From NCBI GenBank assembly GCA_934183145.1, contig CAKPSA010000055.1:1-8441 (forward strand): 8,441 nucleotides of DNA. The letters run 5' to 3'. Position numbers and translations under genes: made by a program. Shown here piece by piece: positions 1-4,909 of the stretch (positions within the stretch are counted from its first letter, which is position 1; each line of letters begins with the position of its first letter). The stretch is from an uncultured Veillonella sp. (GTDB lineage: Bacteria > Bacillota > Negativicutes > Veillonellales > Veillonellaceae). The notes under the pieces were generated by a model, which was not told the DNA's origin, ran no database searches, and worked only from the letters and a program-made list of their open reading frames with translations.

Positions 1-342
1 ATTGCAGCTTGTGTACTATCCGTAGTTCAAGTGTATGGTAAGCCTTGGCTCATCAACGCTGGTATCACATTACCTGACGTGTGGGCCATCCCAATTCTGC
101 TAATATTGGCGTTCTTCTTCTCTGTTTGTTCTACATCAGATGCTATTATAGGCAAATCCTTGAGCACCCTGTTCCCTATGAGCTCAGTCATGGGTTTCCT
201 CATCTTAGGACCTATGCTAGATATTAAAAACGTATATATTTTAAAACAATATATGCCTACATCATTTATTCTTCGTCTAGGCTTAACAATTGTTGTTATA
301 TCCTATTTAGCAGCATTAGGTTTTCAATTCTTTTTTAGCTAA
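1..342 (+). CDS. Permease, YraQ/ArsP_1 (UPF0718, DUF318) family, C-terminal part only
   Basis: The reading frame is open at the left window edge, so only the last 113 residues are seen; the GTG at 31 is internal and not a start. The segment is strongly hydrophobic with about three membrane spans. It carries the family's hallmark C-terminal block, CSTSDAIIGKSL followed by FLILGPMLDIKN, which is typical of the YraQ/YcgR permeases (Pfam ArsP_1). Family members are multi-span inner-membrane proteins with two similar halves, and this piece matches the end of the second half. The next gene, 52 bases downstream on the same strand, is a TIGR03943 protein, the standard partner of this permease (ycgR-ycgQ in Bacillus subtilis, and a related pair in Streptococcus mutans), so the two probably form one complex. 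The substrate is not established; arsenic export is proven only for a distinct subgroup. The family call is firm, the substrate unknown. Confidence 0.85.
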   Translation: MAACVLSVVQVYGKPWLINAGITLPDVWAIPILLILAFFFSVCSTSDAIIGKSLSTLFPMSSVMGFLILGPMLDIKNVYILKQYMPTSFILRLGLTIVVISYLAALGFQFFFS

Positions 343-380
343 TGTTTAGTCATTACTATTTCAGTTCTTCATGAATATAA

Positions 381-386
381 AAGGAG
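381..386 (+). promoter_or_regulatory. Ribosome binding site that sets the start of the TIGR03943 gene
   Basis: AAGGAG ends 8 bases before the ATG at 395. The alternative in-frame ATG at 371 lies upstream of this site and has no Shine-Dalgarno of its own, so 395 is the start. Confidence 0.85.
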
Positions 387-394
387 ATGATTCT

Positions 395-1159
395 ATGAAA
401 TTAGGACTGAAAGATCGCTTTTCCATTGTGAAAGGCTTACTTTACCTCACCTTAGGTATCTGCTGTGTATACCTAATCGTAACAGGCCGTTATTTGAACT
501 ATATCGCACCACGATATGAACTGCTACTAGGTATTAGTAGTATAGCTCTCATATTAGGCGGATTAGCTACCATCATTTGGGCTCCATCGCGCTATTATAA
601 ACACAACTGGCGCTCTATCGTACCTATCATCATTCCCGTAGTCTTGCTCATCGTTCCGCCTGTGCTTGTACCTACAACTGGTGTTCAAGGTGCAGCACGA
701 ATCAATGATGATACAAACAACTTTGATTTCACAAACGATGCCATCGGCGAGGTGATTACTGTTAATAGTGAAAGTAAAGAACCAGGCATTTCTAAAGACA
801 AAAAAGAAATTGTATTAAACTCAGACAATTTTTATCAAACCATTGTAAAGGTTGGATCTAATGTAGACCAATACAAAGACTACACTGTATATATGACAGG
901 CTATGTAAACCGCGATGACAACACGCTAAAATCTAATGAGTTTACTATTTCTCGTATGGCTATGTCCTGCTGTATTGCTGACGTGGCACCGATTGGCATG
1001 ACCGCCTATAAAGCAGATGGCGATAGTTTAGCCAATGAAGAATGGGTTTCAATCGAAGGCAAAGTATCTACACGAGATTTCCACGGTCGTCAACAACCAT
1101 ACGTAGAAATTACAAAAATAAAATCAGCAGAACCTATTTTAGGTTATGTATATCCTTAA
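395..1159 (+). CDS. TIGR03943 family (DUF1980) membrane protein, permease partner, YcgQ-like
   Basis: 254 residues from the ATG at 395. The N-terminal third is membrane-embedded, with likely spans at about 12-30, 41-62 and 75-93. From about 100 onward comes a soluble domain, likely outside the membrane, ending in a beta-rich region with GYVNRDDNT, the motif SCCIADVAPIG at 191-201, and VSIEGKV. The adjacent cysteines 192-193 followed by A-D are the signature of TIGR03943 proteins and suggest metal or thiol chemistry, although no function is proven. The gene follows the YraQ-type permease by 52 bases with no terminator between, so they are co-transcribed. Related pairs have been linked to acid tolerance in Streptococcus mutans. 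The family assignment is solid from the CCIAD motif, the topology and the neighbour. I see no truncation: length and domain order are as expected for the family. Confidence 0.85.
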   Translation: MKLGLKDRFSIVKGLLYLTLGICCVYLIVTGRYLNYIAPRYELLLGISSIALILGGLATIIWAPSRYYKHNWRSIVPIIIPVVLLIVPPVLVPTTGVQGAARINDDTNNFDFTNDAIGEVITVNSESKEPGISKDKKEIVLNSDNFYQTIVKVGSNVDQYKDYTVYMTGYVNRDDNTLKSNEFTISRMAMSCCIADVAPIGMTAYKADGDSLANEEWVSIEGKVSTRDFHGRQQPYVEITKIKSAEPILGYVYP

Positions 1160-1214
1160 ACAAATAATCTTAAATCGATAGTCTTAAACAGGCTTAAATA
1201 AATCCATAAACAAA

Positions 1215-1241
1215 AAAACCGAGGCATTAAGCCTCGGTTTT
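1215..1241. terminator. Bidirectional rho-independent terminator between the permease operon and bioY
   Basis: Perfect stem AAAACCGAGGC (1215-1225) / GCCTCGGTTTT (1231-1241) with loop ATTAA. A-runs flank the left side and T-runs the right, so it can end both the plus-strand permease operon (stop at 1159) and the minus-strand bioY (stop at 1291). Confidence 0.9.
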
Positions 1242-1290
1242 AATAAACATAGATTTAGTAAACATATAATAGTATTATATAAGGACTATA

Positions 1291-1857
1291 TTATCGATGT
1301 AACTCTTTAACAATTCGTTTGCCAAGAGATGCAGCAACGGCACAAAGGAAAATGTCTGGACCTACGGGAATTAAGAAGCATGTAATAATAACGGCCTCTA
1401 CCCCAATTGGTTTACCTAAGTACAAATTCATAATAAAGTATAGATAAATCATACCAAGGCCATACACGATAAATAGATTTAATATAGATCCTACTAATAA
1501 TCGTTTAAAAGATAAAGTCTCCATAGTTTCTGCAATACGGCCCACTGCATAAGCACCTACCATAAAACCAATTAAATAACCAAAGGTAGGTTGTAAAATG
1601 TAACCAGGGCCACCACCAGATGTAAAAATCGGTACCCCAATTAAACCTAAGACAATGTAAATACCAACGCTAGCAGCCCCCAATCGACTGCCTAATACAA
1701 TGCCTGCGAGGGTAGTAAATAAGATTTGTAATGTAAATGGACAATTTGGTAATGGTACCCGTATAAAAGCACCTACGGCAATCAATGCCACAAAGAGTGC
1801 TGTCATCGTTAATTGACGGGTGGTAATGCGACCTTGTTTCGATACTGTGGAACTCAT
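1291..1857 (-). CDS. bioY: BioY, biotin ECF transporter substrate-binding (S) component
   Basis: 188 residues, the usual BioY length, with about six membrane spans. BioY binds biotin and takes it into the cell, normally with an energy-coupling factor module (EcfA, EcfA', EcfT), which is not encoded in this window. The clearest evidence is the conserved block at about 71-98, with GLIGVPIFTSGGGPGY followed by LQPTFGYLIGF, together with RVPLP and PFTLQ near 33-43. The start ATG at 1857 is preceded by GGAGGT, 5 bases away. The gene is monocistronic here: an opposing terminator follows it and a near-consensus promoter overlapped by a BirA-type operator precedes it. It is therefore probably repressed by BirA charged with biotinyl-5'-AMP. 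The divergent neighbour is a secreted PepSY protein with no evident link to biotin. Confidence 0.95.
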   Translation of the reverse strand: MSSTVSKQGRITTRQLTMTALFVALIAVGAFIRVPLPNCPFTLQILFTTLAGIVLGSRLGAASVGIYIVLGLIGVPIFTSGGGPGYILQPTFGYLIGFMVGAYAVGRIAETMETLSFKRLLVGSILNLFIVYGLGMIYLYFIMNLYLGKPIGVEAVIITCFLIPVGPDIFLCAVAASLGKRIVKELHR

Positions 1858-1903
1858 GGTATACCTCCATTAATAACACATCAACAAACTACTAACTACC
1901 TAA

Positions 1904-1932
1904 ATTAAAGCACTTGTATTTTTAATTGTCAA
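1904..1932 (-). promoter_or_regulatory. bioY promoter
   Basis: Read on the minus strand: -35 TTGACA (1932-1927, perfect), 17-base spacer, -10 TTTAAT (1909-1904, five of six). It lies about 40-75 bases upstream of the bioY ATG. The -35 box is inside the BirA-type operator. Confidence 0.8.
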
Positions 1933-1960
1933 CTACGCATATTGACTTTTAGTTAACTAT
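1925..1960. promoter_or_regulatory. BirA-type biotin operator upstream of bioY
   Basis: Inverted half-sites ATTGTCAACT (1925-1934) and AGTTAACTAT (1951-1960), separated by exactly 16 bases. The halves match each other at 8 of 10 positions after reverse complementing. Known BirA operators have TTGTNAAC-type halves separated by about 14-16 bases. The left half contains the bioY -35 box, so a bound repressor would block RNA polymerase. The site and the target gene, biotin uptake, agree. Confidence 0.75.
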
Positions 1961-1970
1961 GTAGTCTAAT
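1942..1970 (+). promoter_or_regulatory. Possible promoter for the PepSY gene, overlapping the BirA operator
   Basis: TTGACT (1942-1947), 17-base spacer, TCTAAT (1965-1970, five of six). It is the best spaced plus-strand pair I found before the PepSY gene and would give a 5' leader of about 215 bases. In such AT-rich DNA it could be chance. Confidence 0.3.
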
Positions 1971-2019
1971 ACTATATATACAATGATTTCAAGGTTTTTG
2001 TTTTTTTGACCATATATTA

Positions 2020-2048
2020 TAGTTATTATCAATCGTTTATAATAACTA
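2020..2048. repeat. Perfect 10-bp inverted repeat upstream of the PepSY gene
   Basis: Arms TAGTTATTAT (2020-2029) and ATAATAACTA (2039-2048) with a 9-base centre. The right side also contains TATAAT (2038-2043). There is no U-tract, so it is not a terminator. It may be an operator or a leader stem-loop; no known regulator matches clearly. Confidence 0.5.
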
Positions 2049-2122
2049 AAAGATATACTCATCTTCATACAAAAAACTTTAAATTTCATTTTATATTCAT
2101 GTAGCAACATTAAATTATACGT

Positions 2123-2146
2123 AAGTAGATTGAGTAAAATCTACTT
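2123..2146 (+). repeat. Perfect 9-bp inverted repeat / leader stem-loop before the PepSY gene
   Basis: Arms AAGTAGATT (2123-2131) and AATCTACTT (2138-2146), loop GAGTAA. It ends 32 bases before the ribosome binding site at 2179. It is compact enough to fold in the mRNA leader, or it may be a repressor site. No U-tract follows. Confidence 0.55.
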
Positions 2147-2192
2147 TCACAAAACAGTATATAAAAGTACCTTATATTAGGAGGCATTCATC

Positions 2193-2780
2193 ATGAAAAA
2201 TGTTAAGAAAGTATCAAAGGTATTATGTGCATTTGGCGTTAGTACAGTATTATTAGCAGGTGTAGTTGGCGCAGCTAGCAACCATGCTTATAACAACAAT
2301 AGCAACTGGAAAGGCGTTGGTAGCGTAGCTCCATCCGCTCAAGCTAACTATTCTGTTGATTACATGGGCGCTATTACAGTATTCCAACAAAACTTCCCTG
2401 GCGCTACTGTAAAATCTATTTCTTATGATGCAAAACACAACCCTTACTACGAAGTAGAAGGTTACTACAACAATCGTGAAGTAGAACTTAAAGTAGACGA
2501 AGCAACTGGCCAAATTGTTGGTAAAGAAGTAAAAGGCTATGCTAAAGCTAACAAAACTATTAACGTTCAAAACATCATCATCCCTGAAGTAGCTGAAACA
2601 AAAGCTCTTGAAAAAGTAGGTTCTGATTTCCAAACTATGGAATGGTCCGTTGAACGTGAAAACGGTAAAGTTGTATACGAATTCGATATGACAACTGGTG
2701 GCGACAAAAAAGCTGAAGTAAAAGTTGACGCTACATCCGGTAAAGTTTTGAGCTCCAAAGTTAAAAATACAAAATACTAA
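2193..2780 (+). CDS. Secreted protein with two PepSY domains
   Basis: 195 residues. A classical signal peptide covers 1-27: basic MKNVKK, a hydrophobic core, and a VGA cleavage site at 25-27. No lipobox cysteine is present, so the mature protein should be exported and not lipidated. Two PepSY-like domains follow, at about 57-112 (VFQQNFPGATVKSISYD, then a strand and VDEATGQIV) and 131-188 (KALEKVGSDF, then VYEFDMTTG and VDATSGKVL). PepSY domains are small extracytoplasmic modules first noted in protease propeptides, where they inhibit the protease. In stand-alone proteins the partner is usually unknown, and no protease gene lies in this window. The start is supported by AGGAGG at 2179-2184, 8 bases upstream. 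The gene is monocistronic, with an unusually long structured 3' region. Lysine is abundant in the mature protein. Confidence 0.85.
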   Translation: MKNVKKVSKVLCAFGVSTVLLAGVVGAASNHAYNNNSNWKGVGSVAPSAQANYSVDYMGAITVFQQNFPGATVKSISYDAKHNPYYEVEGYYNNREVELKVDEATGQIVGKEVKGYAKANKTINVQNIIIPEVAETKALEKVGSDFQTMEWSVERENGKVVYEFDMTTGGDKKAEVKVDATSGKVLSSKVKNTKY

Positions 2781-2791
2781 GAATTTCCTTT

Positions 2792-3057
2792 CATCTAGTG
2801 AACCCCTATCCTAACCCACTAAGATGACACACTACACATATAACACACATACTATACACACAGTATCCATTGGATACACTCTCTAACACAAACTAACACA
2901 CAAACTTAGAGAGCCCCTACAAACTCACACAGGGCTCTCTCAAAACCCTATCTCACACAATAGGTAAATGGTCTGTGCTCACACACCACAGACCAAACGT
3001 TACACACACTATACTCCCTTTAAAAGACCTTGGATCGTTGAATCCAAGGTCTTTTTT
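2792..3057 (+). ncRNA. Candidate structured RNA or long 3' UTR after the PepSY gene
   Basis: Between the PepSY stop (2780) and the terminator at 3022-3057 no gene is present, but stem-loops follow each other closely. They are 2792-2800/2817-2826 (one bulge), 2863-2868/2872-2877, 2879-2886/2906-2913 or alternatively 2908-2916/2932-2940, 2947-2951/2960-2964, 2969-2977/2987-2995, then the terminator. All are perfect apart from the bulge. Loops and linkers are A/C-rich: of 19 G residues in 2801-3021, 18 lie in stems (the exception is 2999). This pattern favours a plus-strand RNA kept unpaired between stems. I do not recognise any known RNA family. It could be processed from the PepSY mRNA or transcribed separately; no separate promoter is evident. 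Confidence 0.4.
3022..3057 (+). terminator. Strong rho-independent terminator ending the PepSY unit
   Basis: 14-bp perfect stem AAAAGACCTTGGAT (3022-3035) / ATCCAAGGTCTTTT (3042-3055), loop CGTTGA, followed by T up to 3057. It is the first plus-strand hairpin with a U-tract after the PepSY gene, 241 bases past its stop codon. Confidence 0.92.
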
Positions 3058-3127
3058 CTATCCTCTATCCTCTATCCTCTATCCTCTATCCTCTATCCTC
3101 TATCCTCTATCCTCTATCCTCTATCCT
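3058..3127. repeat. Tandem heptamer repeat, ten exact copies of CTATCCT
   Basis: Exactly 70 bases of the 7-base unit CTATCCT with no mismatch, starting directly after the U-tract of the preceding terminator. Such a perfect short repeat is prone to copy-number change by replication slippage. It is non-coding: the open frame through it only reads a repetitive L-S-S-I-L-Y-P peptide without a ribosome binding site. Confidence 0.97.
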
Positions 3128-3209
3128 ACAGATATTACAATGTATTTATAGAGGTCTACCATAACACAACAAACTAATTTACAATTAACTAGAATACATA
3201 CTTCAACAC

Positions 3210-3239
3210 AAAAAGACCTCCCACGAAGGGAGGTCTTTT
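3210..3239 (-). terminator. Terminator downstream of metY (works in both directions)
   Basis: Perfect 12-bp stem AAAAGACCTCCC (3211-3222) / GGGAGGTCTTTT (3228-3239), loop ACGAA. On the minus strand the descending arm runs into five T. It lies 122 bases past the metY stop. The plus-strand T-run also makes it a back-up terminator for leftover PepSY transcription. Confidence 0.88.
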
Positions 3240-3360
3240 GTATAAGTTTTATAGGTCTGATAGTTTGTGTTCTATTTCTTAAGCGAGGTCAGAGCTCAAG
3301 AATGTCATTTGTATGTTCTGAAAGTTTGATCTATAGTATTTCCAGTATGGAAGTAAGAAA
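3240..3360 (-). other. Non-coding 3' UTR of metY
   Basis: The stretch between the metY stop and its terminator holds no gene. One weak stem is visible on the minus strand (3300-3294 with 3284-3278, seven pairs including one G-U, 9-base loop). Nothing else stands out. The remaining gap at 3128-3209, between the heptamer repeat and the terminator, shows nothing recognisable. Confidence 0.6.
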
Positions 3361-4632
3361 TTATGCTTTATCCAAAGCTTGTGCCAAGTCTTCGATGATG
3401 TCATCGATATTTTCAAGGCCAATGGATACACGGATCATATCTGGTGTTACGCCAGCAGATTTTTGTTGTTCTTCGTTAAGTTGTGCATGTGTTGTAGATG
3501 CAGGGTGAATAACAAGAGATTTAGCATCTGCTACGTTAGCCAAGTTGGAGAAGATTTCCAAAGAGTCAACAAGTTTAATACCTGCTTCTTTACCACCTTT
3601 TACGCCGAATGTGAATACAGCACCAACACCTTTAGGGAAGTATTTATCAGCTAAAGCTTTGTATTTGCTGTCTTCTAATTCTGGGTAGCTTACCCATGCT
3701 ACTTTAGGATGTTTAGTCAAGAAATCTACTACTTTACGAGCATTTTCTACGTGACGTTCTACGCGCAAGGACAATGTTTCAACGCCTTGCAAAATTTGCC
3801 ATGCTGCAAGTGGAGTAATGCATGCGCCAGTATCACGAAGCAATTGAGCACGGATTTTTACAGTGAATGGGATTGGCAAATCACCATATACTAAACCATT
3901 GTAGTGTTCGTCACCTTCGGAGAAGCCAGGGTATTTACCAGAACCTTTATAGTCGAATTTACCAGATTCTACTACTACGCCAGCCAATGTTGTACCGTGA
4001 CCACCAAGATATTTAGTAGCAGAATGAACAACTACGTCAGCACCATGTTCTAATGGACGGAACAAGTATGGAGACGCAAATGTATTATCTACGATCAAGA
4101 TGATATTGTGTTTATGTGCAATATCAGCTACGGCTTGTACGTCAATAAGGTTAATACCAGGGTTACCGATGGATTCGATGTAAACAGCTTTAGTATTGTC
4201 ATCGATAGCCGCTTCAAATTCTTCCAAATTATCAGGGTTTACGAATTTAGTTTCGATTCCTAAACGTGGCAATGTAGCTGTAAACAAGTTATAAGTACCA
4301 CCATATAATGTGGATGCAGCAACGATATTATCGCCAGCGCTTGCCACGTTCAAGATGGAGTACGTAATCGCTGCGGAACCAGATGCTACAGCGATACCAC
4401 CTGCACCACCTTCAAGTTCTGCTACACGAGCATCCAATACATCTGTAGTAGGATTGCCAAGGCGGGAGTAAATACCACCAGGATTAGTTAAGGCAAAACG
4501 ACCTGCTGCTTCTTCAGCATCTTTAAATACGAAAGATGTAGTTTGGTAAATAGGTACTGCACGAGAACCTGTTGGATCTACTGTATGACCAGCATGTAAT
4601 TGTAATGTTTCAAATCTGTATTGTTTGCTCAT
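3361..4632 (-). CDS. metY: O-acetylhomoserine sulfhydrylase (O-acetylhomoserine aminocarboxypropyltransferase)
   Basis: 423 residues, a full-length member of the Cys/Met metabolism PLP-dependent enzyme family and of the MetY size class (about 420-430, longer than MetB/MetC at about 380). It makes L-homocysteine from O-acetyl-L-homoserine and sulfide, releasing acetate, in the cytoplasm. Visible features: YSRLGNPT at 55-62 (Tyr and Arg that contact the PLP phosphate), SGSAA at 84-88, VDNTFASPY at 181-189 with Asp182 for the pyridine nitrogen, and the PLP-binding Lys207 in [11 protein letters not shown]. The insertion with [14 protein letters not shown] near 236-249 is typical of MetY and absent in the shorter enzymes. 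The start is ATG at 4632, with AAAGGAG 8 bases upstream. It is transcribed alone, since a terminator separates it from metA. Its substrate is the expected product of the neighbouring MetA. Confidence 0.93.
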   Translation of the reverse strand: MSKQYRFETLQLHAGHTVDPTGSRAVPIYQTTSFVFKDAEEAAGRFALTNPGGIYSRLGNPTTDVLDARVAELEGGAGGIAVASGSAAITYSILNVASAGDNIVAASTLYGGTYNLFTATLPRLGIETKFVNPDNLEEFEAAIDDNTKAVYIESIGNPGINLIDVQAVADIAHKHNIILIVDNTFASPYLFRPLEHGADVVVHSATKYLGGHGTTLAGVVVESGKFDYKGSGKYPGFSEGDEHYNGLVYGDLPIPFTVKIRAQLLRDTGACITPLAAWQILQGVETLSLRVERHVENARKVVDFLTKHPKVAWVSYPELEDSKYKALADKYFPKGVGAVFTFGVKGGKEAGIKLVDSLEIFSNLANVADAKSLVIHPASTTHAQLNEEQQKSAGVTPDMIRVSIGLENIDDIIEDLAQALDKA

Positions 4633-4640
4633 TATAACAA

Positions 4641-4714
4641 CTCCTTTATATTAACTGTGAATTGAGTTCGTTCTTTATACCTAGTATACTACTATGTTTT
4701 AAAAATTATGTCTA
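4641..4714 (-). promoter_or_regulatory. metY promoter region (weak promoter) and ribosome binding site
   Basis: Minus strand: -35-like TAGACA (4714-4709), then 17 bases to TAGTAT (4691-4686) or 20 bases to the better -10 TATACT (4688-4683). The combination is poor, which fits a promoter that needs an activator. The ribosome binding site AAAGGAG is at 4647-4641. The -10 area contains the palindrome TAGTATACTA (4682-4691). No S-box leader is visible. Confidence 0.45.
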
Positions 4715-4735
4715 CTATTAATTTATACAGTTAGC

Positions 4736-4752
4736 CATAACTTGAAACTATA
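4736..4752. promoter_or_regulatory. MET-box-like / LysR-type activator site upstream of metY
   Basis: Minus strand TATAGTTTCAAGTTATG matches 14 of 17 positions of the MET-box TATAGTTTSAAACTATA, which is bound by the LysR-type methionine regulator MtaR/MetR of streptococci. It is centred roughly 65-70 bases upstream of the likely transcription start, the usual place for LysR-type activator binding. The regulator in this organism is unknown. Confidence 0.45.
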
Positions 4753-4824
4753 GCAAACATATATTTACTCATAAAATACCCGTCCAAAAGATACCAATTA
4801 CAGCTATATGCAGGTCATACACAC

Positions 4825-4890
4825 AAAAAAAGCCCCTAATTGCTTCTCTAAAACCATCTCACTATAGAGACCGTTAAAAGTAATTAGGGG
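4825..4890 (-). terminator. Terminator of the metB-malY-metA operon
   Basis: Minus strand: 13-base arms CCCCTAATTACTT (4890-4878) and AAGCAATTAGGGG (4845-4833) with one mismatch, an inner stem CTCTA/TAGAG, then C and seven T (4831-4825). It starts 20 bases past the metA stop and separates metA from metY. Confidence 0.88.
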
Positions 4891-4909
4891 TATTTCTACT
4901 GAACACAAT

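Noticed and set aside
1265..1279. Palindrome TATAATAGTATTATA after bioY
   Set aside because: Only A and T apart from the centre, in an AT-rich 3' UTR; expected by chance, and the real terminator is at 1215-1241.
2006..2043. TTGACC (2006) with TATAAT (2038) as a plus-strand promoter
   Set aside because: The spacing is 26 bases, too long for a sigma-70-type promoter.
2253..2633. 126-codon minus-strand frame antisense to the PepSY gene, and similar antisense frames in the met genes
   Set aside because: Shadow frames: cysteine- and phenylalanine-rich translations, no ribosome binding sites, opposite strand has clear family matches.
2824..2886. 20-codon frame rich in Thr and His (MTHYTYNTHTIH...) resembling an attenuator leader peptide
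   Set aside because: No Shine-Dalgarno before the ATG, no his or thr operon downstream; the residues follow from the ACACA-rich sequence.
2863..2940. Hairpins at 2863-2877 and 2908-2940 as terminators of the PepSY gene
   Set aside because: Neither is followed by a U-tract; the first true terminator is at 3022-3057.
3058..3127. CRISPR array
   Set aside because: The repeat unit is 7 bases with no spacers: a simple tandem repeat.
2968..3177. Open frame of 69 codons across the terminator and the heptamer repeat
   Set aside because: It runs through a terminator hairpin and its second half is just the translated CTATCCT array. No proper ribosome binding site and no protein-like sequence.
4633..4832. 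SAM-I (S-box) or other riboswitch before metY
   Set aside because: No S-box core sequences, and no antiterminator/terminator pair before the metY start.
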